The position numbers were made by a program, and so were the translations under genes. From NCBI RefSeq assembly GCF_022132145.1, contig NZ_JAJISP010000005.1:124001-188000 (forward strand): 64,000 nt of DNA, in the 5' to 3' direction. The DNA comes from Pseudomonas sp. MMS21 TM103 (GTDB lineage Bacteria; Pseudomonadota; Gammaproteobacteria; Pseudomonadales; Pseudomonadaceae). The notes under the pieces were generated by a model, which was not told where the DNA came from, did not search any database, and worked only from the letters and a program-made list of their open reading frames with translations. The first letter of the stretch is position 1; each line of letters starts with the position of its first letter. Below, one piece after another: positions 56,485 through 64,000 of this stretch.

Positions 56485-56892
56485 TCAGAGACCGGTCAGC
56501 AGTTGCTTGGCTTCAGCCGAACCCTGTGCGGCTGCCAGCTCCAGCCAGTGCCGCGCCTGCAAGGGTTCATTGCGCCGCGGCTGGCTGTACAGCCTTCCCA
56601 GCTCCAGCTGGGCGCGGCGATCGCCGGAACGTGCAGCCTGGCGCAGCAATTCGAAGCCGATACGCCGATCGCGGGTATTGCCACAGTCGCGGCAGAGCAA
56701 TTGCCCAAGCCGGCTCTGGGCCAGCACCACACCCTCACGCGCCGGCTGCTTGAGCAACTGGCCGGCGAAGCGTTTGACGCTAGGCGCATGACCGAAGCGC
56801 GGGCTGTCCAGCAGCCAGAGCGCAACACGTATTGGCAAGCGAGGACTGGCAGGGGATTTTGCAGTGGATAAACGGGGCAATGCGCGTGACAT
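56485..56892 (-). CDS. Sel1-repeat protein
   Basis: A 135-residue, Arg-rich protein with two to three Sel1-like helical repeats (VLAQSRLGQLLCRDCGNTRD, RIGFELLRQAARSGDRRAQL, ARHWLELAAAQGSAEAKQLL). Such repeats mediate protein-protein contacts. The ATG at 56892 is preferred to a TTG/ATG frame reaching 57033, which would read through the DnaA-box-like cluster. It precedes rmuC on the same strand. Function unknown. Confidence 0.82.
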   Translation of the reverse strand: MSRALPRLSTAKSPASPRLPIRVALWLLDSPRFGHAPSVKRFAGQLLKQPAREGVVLAQSRLGQLLCRDCGNTRDRRIGFELLRQAARSGDRRAQLELGRLYSQPRRNEPLQARHWLELAAAQGSAEAKQLLTGL

Positions 56893-56994
56893 AAGAAGCA
56901 GCTGTAGCGGGAAAGGCGCGAACTCTACTCCTTTTTTCGCCGAGGTAAAGCCCCGATAAATGCGCGCGAGAGCGGACCAGAGCGAACGCTTGCG

Positions 56995-57030
56995 ACAATC
57001 CACAGAAGCTGTGGATAACTCAGTGGATAA
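56995..57030. other. Cluster of DnaA-box-like 9-mers
   Basis: TGTGGATAA at 57010-57018 is an exact DnaA-box complement, AGTGGATAA at 57022-57030 differs at one base, and CAATCCACA at 56995 in opposite orientation matches seven of nine. Together they span 36 bp. They lie next to an AT-rich tract at 57077-57140. Confidence 0.5.
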
Positions 57031-57411
57031 CATGGGCGCAAGACGCCTGATCGCCTATGCCATGGGGCCTCAGGTCAAACTGATGATTTTTTCACCAGCT
57101 CAAAAAAACCATATTTTTCATTGACTTAAAAAATCTCCATGCAGAATCAAGGATTTACAGCAATCACAAATTCAGCCTTGACAAGGTGCATCGTAAATGT
57201 GCACAAGTTTTTCCGCCGGTGCGCCCGAACGCCCTGTTTAGGGGCATTTACCGGCCAAGACGTACGCCTCAAGCGGTCGCGCAGTAATCACTGGGTTCCA
57301 ATGGAACCGAGTCTTCAGCCCAGGATAATATTGCCCGCCACGACCCCCTCACCAACCTCGTCTGACAGTGATTTTTGAGCGAGTTACCGGGTATTTTCAG
57401 GCAAATAGCGG
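57031..57411. other. Noncoding stretch: AT-rich tract and small palindromes
   Basis: No convincing gene. It holds an AT-rich run (57077-57140), a TTGACA with GTGCA-N9-TGCAC at 57186-57204, and a perfect 15-bp interrupted palindrome GGTTCCAATGGAACC at 57294-57308. A 79-codon plus-strand frame through it has no protein-like character. Confidence 0.5.
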
Positions 57412-57621
57412 CTAAAAACCGGCTATCGCCGGCAACAGGCACACGCCATGCCTTATGATCTGTCCGCCTGACCCTGACGCGGCAACGCTGGCCAGCTCAT
57501 CGAGCTGCGACTGATGGTCGCGGCCTTCCACCAACCGCACGCAATAGCCATGGACCGCGCCGGTCGATGCGACGGTTTTTGCAACGACCCGCCAGCAGCT
57601 GATTGGCAGCCCCAGGCTCAT
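57412..57621 (-). CDS. Possible small protein ending in a terminator hairpin
   Basis: A 69-codon frame, MSLGLPISCWRVVAKTVAST onward, has protein-like composition (VHGYCVRLVEGRDHQSQLDELA) that is not a shadow of a known gene. Its last codons (PAIAGF, stop) coincide with the hairpin CCGGC-GATA-GCCGG followed by TTTTTAG, so the gene 3' end and its terminator overlap. The ATG at 57621 has only a weak TGGA upstream. I do not recognise the product; a small RNA is the alternative. Confidence 0.45.
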   Translation of the reverse strand: MSLGLPISCWRVVAKTVASTGAVHGYCVRLVEGRDHQSQLDELASVAASGSGGQIIRHGVCLLPAIAGF

Positions 57622-57671
57622 GGGTTAACGTCCAGGCAGCACCCTGCCTTTATCACAATGGAAATGTACTC

Positions 57672-60281
57672 ATGATCAGCCGGCGTTCCGGGCTGCGAAT
57701 CATCAGCGTGCTCATACTCCTGGCGCTGCTTGGCGGTTATAGCTACTTCAGTTGGCTGCGCCTGCTGGAGCGTCACGCCATTCACCGGCTCGACTGGCAG
57801 GGAACACGTCTGTCGCTAACCGGCATCGGCCTGGCTCGTCTCGACCTGGAGCAGCGTGACAGTGCCGGCAGCACCCAACTCACGGCGCAAGATCTGCATC
57901 TGGGCTGGCAGCAATTCAGCCTGACGCCGCCCTTCTGGCAGCATATTCGCCTCGCGCGTCTCGCCGTTGCCTGGCAACCCGCCGCACAGGATAACCAGCA
58001 GGAGTCCAGCGCTACTGCACCCGACCTGCAGCAACTGGCAGCAGCGCTGGCCTGGCTGCCGCTCAGCCTGCACATCGAGCAGCTCACTGCCGAACTGCCC
58101 TGCGCCAGCGGGCGCTGTACGCTGCAAGGCGACCTGCAACTGAACCGGACGCAAGATGCCCCGCGGGCACTGGAACTGCTGCTCAACCTGCAACACCGCG
58201 AGCAACAGCTGGCATGGCGTGCACACCTGCAGGGCGACGCTCAGGCGGCCGACCTGCGCCTGAACCTGGCAGTCGACGGACACAGCCAACTGAGCCTGCA
58301 CAGCAGCCTGCGCAACAGCCCTGCCGGACCAGTATGGAGCGGCAAGCTGGATGCCCCCGACCTCAGCCAGGCCGTGGCCTTGCAAGACTGGCTCAGCGAG
58401 TGGACCCTTGCCCCTGACGCTCGGCTGCCCAGCGCCCCGAGCGCCGCGCGACTCTCGGCGACCTGGCAACTCCAGCTGGCCTCCGGCGCCCTGAGCCTGG
58501 AGCGACTGCGCAGCGCCAGTGGCCAGCTCGACGCCAGCGCCTCCCTACCGCAACCCTGGCCAATCCCTGGCGCGGGCCAGGTGCAAGGCAGTTTTGGTAT
58601 CGCCGCCCGCGGCGTCGCGGGCCAATGGTTCGCCGAACGCCTGGAGGCCGATCTGCAGCTGGATCGATTGCCCGCCCAGTGGCTGAGCGAGCTGCCGCCA
58701 GCCCTGCACCCCGACTCGTTGCACCTGCGCATTCAACCCACAAGCCCACTCGCCGAGCTTCCCGACAACCTGGCCGAGCACTCGCTGCCACTGGCGATCA
58801 GCCTGACCAGCAGCGGCGCCAGCCAGCTCGACCTGCAGGCCACGCTGGCCCTGACCAACGCACCGCCCTGGGCCGCACAGCTGGGCAATGGGCAGCTCAG
58901 CGTCAGCAGCCCTGGCTTTGCTGTCGGCGACTGGCAACTGCGCGACCTGCAAGCCAGGCTGAACTTCAACGGTTACCTGGACACTGAACAACTGCGCCTC
59001 GACCTGAGCAAAGGCTCGCAACTCGAACTGGGCGAACTGAAGGGTGCAGAACTGCGTCTGCTGCAGGTCAGCGCCCTCACTCAGGACTTGCAGCTGCAAG
59101 CGCAGCACCAGGCCGGCACCGTGCAGACGTGGAATCTGCACGGCCCCGCCACGCTGGCAACCCAACGTCTCGAGCAGGCGACCCTCAAGCCGCAGGGCTG
59201 GCGCTGGCAGGGCACGTTAGCGGCCAGCCAGCAACGGCTCGACCTGAGCGGCCAGGTGTCGGCAGATGCCGATCTGCAGATGGCCGTGCAACTGCAACAC
59301 AACAGCAGCAAGGGCCTGCAGTTGAAGGCGCAGCTGACAGAAGTCTTTCTGCGTGCCGGCAATCCGCTGGCTAAAACCCTGGCTGATTGGCCGGCGCTGC
59401 TCGACTTCAACAACGGCCGCCTGAGCGGCAACGCCAGCCTCAGCCTCGCCCCGGGCCGCACCTCGCCCGACATACAACTCAAGCTCAACGGCAAAGGCCT
59501 GGCCGGTATCTATGACCGCAGCGAAATCAGCGGTCTGGATACGCGCCTGCAATTGCGCGTCGATCAGCGCCAGCTCTATCTCGACCTGACCGAGCTGCGT
59601 GTGGAGCAAGTCAACCCGGGCATGCCCATCGGCCCGGCGCTGCTACGCGGCACCTACACGGCAGCCCGCATGCAACCGGACCTGGGGCTGCTCAAGGTGC
59701 AAGAGGCCCAGGCCTCGGTAATGGGCGGCATGCTCCGGCTCGCTCCCGGCCAGTGGGATCTGCAGCAGAGCACGCAGGTGTTTCCCCTGCACCTGCAAGG
59801 CCTCGACCTCAATCAGCTTTTTACCCTCTACCCGGCCGAGGGCCTGGCGGGCAGCGGCCTCATCGACGGCCAACTGCCGCTGAGCATCGGCCCCGCCGGC
59901 ATCGAGATCGAACAGGGACAACTGCTCGCGCGCGCGCCGGGCGGACGCCTGGAATTTCAATCGGAGCGCATCAGGGCACTGGGTCGCAGCAACCCAGCCA
60001 TGCAACTGGTAACGCAATCTTTGGAAAACTTTCAGTTCACGACACTGAGCAGCCAGGTCAACTATGATCGCGAAGGCAAGTTGCTCCTGGCCGTGCGCTT
60101 GGAAGGCCGCAACCCGGCGATTGAACAGGGCCGCCCGATCAACTTCAATATCAACCTGGAGGAAGATATCCCGACCCTGCTGGCCAGCTTGCAATTGACC
60201 GATAAGGTAAATGAGATCATCAAGCAGCGGGTGCAACAGCGTATGCTGAGGCGCAATGCAGCCTCCCCGAAGGAGCCTTAA
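57672..60281 (+). CDS. ydbH: YdbH-family AsmA-like envelope protein
   Basis: An 869-residue protein anchored by one N-terminal helix (LRIISVLILLALLGGYSYFS) with a long periplasmic beta-rich AsmA-like body and the YdbH C-terminal domain (LAGSGLIDGQLPLSIGPAGI, NFQFTTLSSQVNYDREGKLL). AsmA-like proteins TamB, YhdP and YdbH form hydrophobic grooves that carry phospholipids from inner to outer membrane in E. coli. The ATG at 57672 is chosen because it begins the signal anchor. It is first in an operon with the ynbE and ydbL homologues, the same order as in E. coli. Confidence 0.9.
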   Translation: MISRRSGLRIISVLILLALLGGYSYFSWLRLLERHAIHRLDWQGTRLSLTGIGLARLDLEQRDSAGSTQLTAQDLHLGWQQFSLTPPFWQHIRLARLAVAWQPAAQDNQQESSATAPDLQQLAAALAWLPLSLHIEQLTAELPCASGRCTLQGDLQLNRTQDAPRALELLLNLQHREQQLAWRAHLQGDAQAADLRLNLAVDGHSQLSLHSSLRNSPAGPVWSGKLDAPDLSQAVALQDWLSEWTLAPDARLPSAPSAARLSATWQLQLASGALSLERLRSASGQLDASASLPQPWPIPGAGQVQGSFGIAARGVAGQWFAERLEADLQLDRLPAQWLSELPPALHPDSLHLRIQPTSPLAELPDNLAEHSLPLAISLTSSGASQLDLQATLALTNAPPWAAQLGNGQLSVSSPGFAVGDWQLRDLQARLNFNGYLDTEQLRLDLSKGSQLELGELKGAELRLLQVSALTQDLQLQAQHQAGTVQTWNLHGPATLATQRLEQATLKPQGWRWQGTLAASQQRLDLSGQVSADADLQMAVQLQHNSSKGLQLKAQLTEVFLRAGNPLAKTLADWPALLDFNNGRLSGNASLSLAPGRTSPDIQLKLNGKGLAGIYDRSEISGLDTRLQLRVDQRQLYLDLTELRVEQVNPGMPIGPALLRGTYTAARMQPDLGLLKVQEAQASVMGGMLRLAPGQWDLQQSTQVFPLHLQGLDLNQLFTLYPAEGLAGSGLIDGQLPLSIGPAGIEIEQGQLLARAPGGRLEFQSERIRALGRSNPAMQLVTQSLENFQFTTLSSQVNYDREGKLLLAVRLEGRNPAIEQGRPINFNINLEEDIPTLLASLQLTDKVNEIIKQRVQQRMLRRNAASPKEP

Positions 60282-60296
60282 TCAAGGAGAAGCGCC

Positions 60297-60488
60297 ATGC
60301 GCTTGCGTAGTTGTTTCGCGGCCCTGCTGATGGGCCTGATGAGCGTAGCCTGCACCCCGACGGTGCAGCTGGCGATGCCCAACGAGCCGATCAACATCAA
60401 CCTCAACGTGAAGATCGAGCACGAAATCTACATCAAGGTGGATAAGGCGCTGGACGGCATGTTCAGTGAGTCCAGCGGACTGTTCTAA
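60297..60488 (+). CDS. ynbE: YnbE-family outer-membrane lipoprotein
   Basis: A 63-residue lipoprotein: signal MRLRSCFAALLMGLMSV, lipobox SVAC with the acylated Cys near residue 19, then a short conserved body (MPNEPININLNVKIEHEIYI). In E. coli YnbE completes the YdbH bridge at the outer membrane by extending its beta-sheet. An AAGGAG ribosome site lies in the 15-bp gap after ydbH. Confidence 0.9.
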   Translation: MRLRSCFAALLMGLMSVACTPTVQLAMPNEPININLNVKIEHEIYIKVDKALDGMFSESSGLF

Positions 60489-60499
60489 GGAGCCACACC

Positions 60500-60844
60500 A
60501 TGACCCTGTCAAAACGAATCGCCAGCCTGCTCCTGCTGCTCAGCCTGAGCCTGCCGGTGCTGGCCCTGAACCTCAACGAAGCCATGTCCGCCCTCGGCGA
60601 CGCCAAGGCCAGCGGCCAACTCGGCGAAATGCCCAACGGCTACCTCGGTGTGGTCAAGCCCGGCCCTGAGGTGGACGAAATCGCCCGCCTGATCAACCAG
60701 GCCCGCCGCGCCGAATACCAGAAGCTGGCGACCCAGAATGGTATCCAGCTCAGCGACGTGGAAGCCATCGCCGGAAAGAAAGCCATCGACAAGACCCCGC
60801 CCGGCCAGTTCATCCAATGGCAAGGCCAGTGGCGACGCAAGTAG
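60500..60844 (+). CDS. ydbL: YdbL-family (DUF1318) periplasmic protein
   Basis: A 114-residue exported protein with signal peptide MTLSKRIASLLLLLSLSLPV and a DUF1318 body (LGEMPNGYLGVVKPGPEVDE, LINQARRAEYQKLATQNGIQ). In E. coli YdbL modulates YdbH-YnbE assembly. It begins 11 bases after ynbE with a GGAG ribosome site and is followed by a strong terminator, closing the operon. Confidence 0.9.
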   Translation: MTLSKRIASLLLLLSLSLPVLALNLNEAMSALGDAKASGQLGEMPNGYLGVVKPGPEVDEIARLINQARRAEYQKLATQNGIQLSDVEAIAGKKAIDKTPPGQFIQWQGQWRRK

Positions 60845-60877
60845 CTAAACGGACAAGCCCGCACCGCAAAACCAAAA

Positions 60878-60907
60878 CCCCTGAGGCCAGCGCCTCAGGG
60901 GTTTTTC
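60878..60907 (+). terminator. Terminator of the ydbH-ynbE-ydbL operon
   Basis: A perfect 10-bp stem CCCCTGAGGC/GCCTCAGGGG with a 4-base loop (60888-60891), followed by TTTTTC. Confidence 0.92.
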
Positions 60908-61098
60908 AATTTGCCGGGGATATTCCCCGAACAGATCCAGGTAGTCATAACGGTCCACCCATATATTCGCCAAAGTTTTTTGACCGCTACTGAACGAGTG
61001 ACGATGCACCTTGTCTTACTTCGTGTAAGGTTACGCCTGAATCATCCCGCCAGATCCATTACGCCCGCTTGCCCCTAGTGACTTGCGGCGTATGCACC

Positions 61099-61251
61099 AT
61101 GAGAAACCCAACCTTGATTGGGCTCGCCCCAGCGCGAAGCGTTCAGGTGCGGACGACACATGCAGGCGTTGTACTGCTGAAAATCCTGGTGGCCGCTGTC
61201 ATGGCGTCCACCTCTGCCCACTCCGGGCATCGTATGAAAGGGAATTGCTAA
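61099..61251 (+). pseudogene. Possible decayed copy of the adjacent small lipoprotein gene
   Basis: This frame begins MRNPTLIGLAPARSV and ends SAHSGHRMKGNC, directly abutting the start codon of the lipoprotein at 61252, whose own end is HCPPGQGKKGNC. Reading TGCCCACTCCGGGCAT with one base removed gives CPPGH before RMKGNC, so a frameshifted tandem relative is plausible. No lipobox survives. The remaining 60908-61098 stretch holds nothing recognisable. Confidence 0.4.
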
Positions 61252-61407
61252 ATGTTAGTACGTATCATGGCTGTTGTTTTTGCAGGCTTGCTGATCTCAG
61301 GCTGTAGCCTGCGCTTACCCGGCATCGGCGTCGATGTTGGCGGCCACGATGGTGGTGGCGGCTCCTCCCACTGCCCACCTGGCCAAGGAAAAAAGGGTAA
61401 CTGCTGA
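61252..61407 (+). CDS. 51-residue Gly/His-rich lipoprotein
   Basis: A very short lipoprotein gene: signal MLVRIMAVVFAGLLISGC with lipobox LISGC (Cys18), then SLRLPGIGVDVGGHDGGGGS and a C-terminal HCPPGQGKKGNC. The Gly/His stretch and the two C-terminal cysteines could bind metal or form a disulfide. An AAAGGGAA ribosome site precedes the ATG and an intrinsic terminator follows. I recall similar tiny lipoproteins in Pseudomonas, without known function. Confidence 0.75.
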   Translation: MLVRIMAVVFAGLLISGCSLRLPGIGVDVGGHDGGGGSSHCPPGQGKKGNC

Positions 61408-61442
61408 GATTCGATTGAATCGACTGCAGTATCCGCAACTCC

Positions 61443-61468
61443 AGAAAACCGGCATTTGCCGGTTTTCT
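61443..61468 (+). terminator. Terminator after the small lipoprotein gene
   Basis: An 11-bp perfect stem AGAAAACCGGC/GCCGGTTTTCT with a 4-base loop; the T-run is inside the descending arm. Confidence 0.75.
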
Positions 61469-61472
61469 GCGT

Positions 61473-61893
61473 TAACGCCCCGAGTAAACGGCGCAAACCT
61501 GGTCAGATATCCGGAGCAGAAAGTCACTGCAAGCTGAACCGGAAATAGCCCGCAGCCAATCAACAGGCCGCCAAAAATGTGGCCAGTGGCCGTATCCATA
61601 GGCTCAAGCCCCTGCCAAACGCTGTCGGTAGCGGAAAGACGGATCGATGGCTCGCCGTGATTCTCCCCCAGGCCGTGCCACGGCCACTCATGGCGTCCGC
61701 CTGAGCAGCGGCGCACTGCAGCCAGCCGTTTTCAGTCGCCATCGAGCACACAGGCCAAGCCTGACCGAACAGTTCGCCGACCACCGGCTGCCAGGCAAAA
61801 AACAGGCGGCGCCCAGAGAGCTGAATGGCCCCATTGCTTGCCTGGTGCAACATCGGCGGCGGTCGCAATAGCCGGGCGTTTTCTTCCCGCCTC
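61473..61893. other. No recognisable gene
   Basis: Open frames exist on both strands, but none shows a ribosome site together with protein-like composition or a known motif. It may be decayed sequence between the lipoprotein gene and the FAH-family gene. Confidence 0.5.
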
Positions 61894-62757
61894 TCAGGCC
61901 TCGGCGACCACGGTGTTCTCGATATGGCCGAGACCGTCGATCTCGATCCGTACCACATCACCTACGACGAGGAAGCGCTTGGGCGTGAAGCCGACGCCGA
62001 CCCCGGCCGGCGTGCCGGTAGCCAGGATATCGCCGGGCTCCAGGGTCATCACCGTCGACAGGTAGGCGATCTGCTCCCAGATGTTGTAGATCATGTCGCC
62101 GGTACTGGTTTCCTGACGTTTTTCGCCGTTCACATAAGCCCGCATCATCAGTGCATGGGGATCCGCCACCTCATCGGCGGTGACCAGCCACGGACCAATA
62201 GGACCGTGACTGTCAAAGGACTTGCCGAGGGTGAAAGTCGGGCTGCGCATCTGCCAGTCACGCACGCTGACGTCGTTAGCGACCAGATAACCGGCAACCA
62301 CCGATGGCGCATCCTCCACCGATACATGTCGGCAGCGCTTGCCAATGACCACGCCCAGTTCGGCCTCGTAATCGAGCTTGGTCGAGACCCTCGGCAGGTC
62401 GATAGGATCATAAGGGCCGTTGAGGCAGGAGACCTGCTTGTTGAACCACAGCTGCGACTTGGGAATCGGCACGCCGTTACGCTCGGCCTCGGCGGCGTGG
62501 GCGCGATAGTTCATGCCGATTGCCAGGTACTTCTGCGGATCGGTCACCGCCGCCAGCAGGTGCACCTGATCCAGCGCCAGGCTGTCATTGTCCGGCTGCA
62601 GCGCGGCGACCCGCGCCAATGCCTCGGGGCCGGCCGCCAGCAGGCGTGCCATGCTGCCAGGCAGGTCTGGCAATGCCGCCGCCAGGGGAATAACCCGATC
62701 ACCGACAACCTTGCCCAGCCCGACCCTTTCGCCCGCTTGGAAAGTTACTAGCCTCAT
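61894..62757 (-). CDS. Fumarylacetoacetate hydrolase family protein
   Basis: A 287-residue FAH-fold enzyme. Motifs: YLAIGMNYRAHAAEAERNGV, LDYEAELGVVIGKRCRHV with metal-binding Glu residues, NDVSVRDWQ, GKSFDSHGPIGPWLV, and the final LEPGDILATGTPAGVGVGF. Such enzymes cleave or decarboxylate beta-diketo acids such as acylpyruvates or homoprotocatechuate intermediates; the exact substrate is open. The ATG at 62757 is preceded in frame by a GTG at 62760; either may be used. It stands alone. Confidence 0.9.
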   Translation of the reverse strand: MRLVTFQAGERVGLGKVVGDRVIPLAAALPDLPGSMARLLAAGPEALARVAALQPDNDSLALDQVHLLAAVTDPQKYLAIGMNYRAHAAEAERNGVPIPKSQLWFNKQVSCLNGPYDPIDLPRVSTKLDYEAELGVVIGKRCRHVSVEDAPSVVAGYLVANDVSVRDWQMRSPTFTLGKSFDSHGPIGPWLVTADEVADPHALMMRAYVNGEKRQETSTGDMIYNIWEQIAYLSTVMTLEPGDILATGTPAGVGVGFTPKRFLVVGDVVRIEIDGLGHIENTVVAEA

Positions 62758-63026
62758 CACACCACCCTTGAATTCATGCCCGCTATGTAGCGGAACTCAG
62801 TAACCCCGGCAAACCGGGTCAACGCTCTTCCTGCTCCAGTCGAACGACCAGCTGCCGGCCTATTCTCGCCGAGAACGGCAGCCTACGGCACAGTAGAGGT
62901 CAACTAATCCCGGACGCGGAGCGCCTGGCGCAAGTGGTTTCGCGGATGATGGGCTTTAGGCAGGTCCAGACCGCAATGAAGCGGCCGGCAGAACACCGCT
63001 TTCGCCTGACCGGCACACCAGAAACG
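62758..63026. other. No recognisable gene
   Basis: The space between the FAH-family gene and the tRNA-Ser terminator shows only short frames without protein character and no clear repeat. Confidence 0.5.
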
Positions 63027-63063
63027 CAAAAGCCCCTGAAGTCGTTTGAGAAATCAGGGGCTT
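63027..63063 (-). terminator. Terminator of tRNA-Ser
   Basis: On the minus strand AAGCCCCTGA pairs with TCAGGGGCTT across a 14-base loop, followed by TTT; it lies 15 bases past the tRNA 3' end. Confidence 0.85.
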
Positions 63064-63077
63064 GGCGTTTACACATA

Positions 63078-63167
63078 TGGCGGGAAGATAGGGATTTGAA
63101 CCCTAGGTGCTATCGCTAACACAACGGATTTCGAATCCGTCCCGTTCGGCCACTCCGGCATCTTCCC
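63078..63167 (-). tRNA. tRNA-Ser (anticodon CGA)
   Basis: A 90-base type II tRNA with long variable arm and encoded CCA. Acceptor GGGAAGA/TCTTCCC, anticodon loop TTCGAAA giving CGA, T-loop GTTCAAATC. It reads UCG. A weak promoter candidate lies upstream on the minus strand (TATGAT at 63180-63185, TTCGCC at 63203-63208). It lies downstream of purC as I recall for P. aeruginosa. Confidence 0.96.
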
Positions 63168-63390
63168 GTGGCGGCGCGCATCATAGCAGCACAAACACGT
63201 TTGGCGAAGCCCAAATGCTAGAATTTTTCACATACATTCAGATGCTTGCGCTGGTGCCCTGGGTGCGCGTGGTCGGAAACGTCCCGCTCGCTATCGAGAA
63301 GCAATGCTTGGCGGATGAAGACCAGGCACCCCTTCCGGGTCTACAGGGGGACAGATGCCCCATGCAACACGCTTACAACGCCCATCAAGC

Positions 63391-63411
63391 AGAAAAGGCG
63401 CCTAAGCGCCT
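63391..63411 (-). terminator. Terminator of purC
   Basis: Minus-strand AGGCGC/GCGCCT stem with a 4-base loop followed by TTTTC, 24 bases past the purC stop. Confidence 0.8.
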
Positions 63412-63434
63412 CTCCTGTGCCGCACAGCAATCGA

Positions 63435-64000
63435 TCAGGCGGTCAGCCGAGTCAGCGCTTCGCGGTACTTGTCGGCGGTTTTCTGCGCGACCTCAGCCGG
63501 TACGGCCGGGGCCGGGGGTTCTTTGTTCCAGCCGGTGGATTCCAGCCAGTCGCGCACGAACTGCTTGTCGAAGCTAGGCGGGTTCTTGCCTTCGACGTAG
63601 CTGTCGGCCGGCCAGAAGCGGCTGGAGTCAGGGGTCAGCACTTCGTCCATCAGGGTCAGGGTGCCGTTTTCGTCCAGACCGAACTCGAACTTGGTGTCGG
63701 CAATGATGATGCCGCGGGTGGCGGCGTACTCGACGGCGGCGCTGTACAGGGCGATAGAGGTGTCACGCACCTTGGCCGCCAGTTCGTCGCCAATGATCGC
63801 GGCGCACTGCTCGAAGGAGATGTTCTCGTCGTGGTCGCCAACGGCGGCCTTGGTCGAAGGAGTGAAGATCGGTTGCGGCAGCTTGGAGGCTTCCTGCAAC
63901 CCGGCTGGCAGCTGGATACCGCAGACGGTGCCGCTGTTCTGGTATTCCTTCCAGCCGGAACCGGCGATGTATCCGCGCACGATGGCTTCCACGGCAACCG
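63435..64000 (-). CDS. purC: SAICAR synthetase PurC, long ADE1-like form (partial)
   Basis: The C-terminal 188 residues of phosphoribosylaminoimidazole-succinocarboxamide synthase, which joins CAIR and aspartate in purine synthesis; the 5' part lies beyond the window edge. [60 protein letters not shown] and [12 protein letters not shown] are the motifs of the approximately 300-residue form also found in yeast Ade1, not of the short 236-residue form I remember from P. aeruginosa. The visible frame runs open to the window end, and its first in-window GTG is internal. A terminator follows, then tRNA-Ser. Confidence 0.93.
   Translation of the reverse strand, partial: VAVEAIVRGYIAGSGWKEYQNSGTVCGIQLPAGLQEASKLPQPIFTPSTKAAVGDHDENISFEQCAAIIGDELAAKVRDTSIALYSAAVEYAATRGIIIADTKFEFGLDENGTLTLMDEVLTPDSSRFWPADSYVEGKNPPSFDKQFVRDWLESTGWNKEPPAPAVPAEVAQKTADKYREALTRLTA

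Noticed and set aside
57139..57378. A 79-codon plus-strand frame upstream of ydbH
   Set aside because: No ribosome site, no protein-like periodicity, and it crosses palindromes and a promoter-like element.
61560..61961. A 133-codon minus-strand frame after the FAH-family gene
   Set aside because: It begins inside that gene in another frame and shows no conserved motif.

Overview
The window is high-GC chromosomal DNA from a gammaproteobacterium, almost certainly a Pseudomonas. The basis is gene content and order: metZ, purF, cvpA, dedD, folC, accD, trpF, truA, fimV, an Asd paralogue, asd, leuB, leuD, leuC and a divergent LysR gene; then tetR, four tRNAs, gltX, lysR and an HlyD/MFS pair. From memory this is the order of the P. 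aeruginosa PAO1 regions around PA3107-PA3137. No species can be named. I see no prophage, transposase, integrase, CRISPR array or rRNA operon.

Layout. 0-4.2 kb: a DMT exporter, a short conserved protein, a PcpS-type phosphopantetheinyl transferase, the M18 aminopeptidase ApeB and a frameshifted GFA-family pseudogene. 4.2-10.6 kb: a divergent GntR/UTRA regulator facing a tightly coupled six-gene operon (periplasmic binding protein, cytoplasmic alkaline-phosphatase-superfamily hydrolase, two permeases, ATPase, HAD phosphatase). Operator-like palindromes lie in front of both the regulator and the operon; this is the most interesting under-described unit here. 10.7-27.5 kb: a long minus-strand run of core biosynthesis (Met, purine, folate, fatty acid, Trp, tRNA modification, FimV, Asp-family, Leu). 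27.7-38.8 kb: LysR, a six-PAS GGDEF/EAL protein, an SDR, DusC, a small exported protein, a hotdog thioesterase, a 7TMR-DISM diguanylate cyclase, an alpha/beta hydrolase and TetR. 39.0-44.7 kb: tRNA-Glu/Ala/Glu/Ala, gltX, LysR and a two-component efflux pair.

After 44.75 kb the order changes to what I recall as the PA3267-PA3271 neighbourhood: an MFS-acyltransferase fusion, AzlCD, AraC, GNAT and a sodium/solute-symporter-like hybrid histidine kinase. Then come a DUF4010/MgtC-like membrane protein, RmuC, a Sel1 protein, the YdbH-YnbE-YdbL envelope operon, a small lipoprotein next to a decayed relative, an FAH-family hydrolase, tRNA-Ser(CGA) and the 3' part of a long-form purC cut by the window edge.

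Several small palindromic repeat families sit between genes. Two copies of one roughly 70-bp element, at 25.3 and 48.2 kb, each supply the stop codon of the neighbouring gene (leuD and an araC-type gene). A cluster of DnaA-box-like 9-mers beside an AT-rich tract lies at 57.0 kb. Functional statements rest on recognised motifs and remembered families; no database search was possible.
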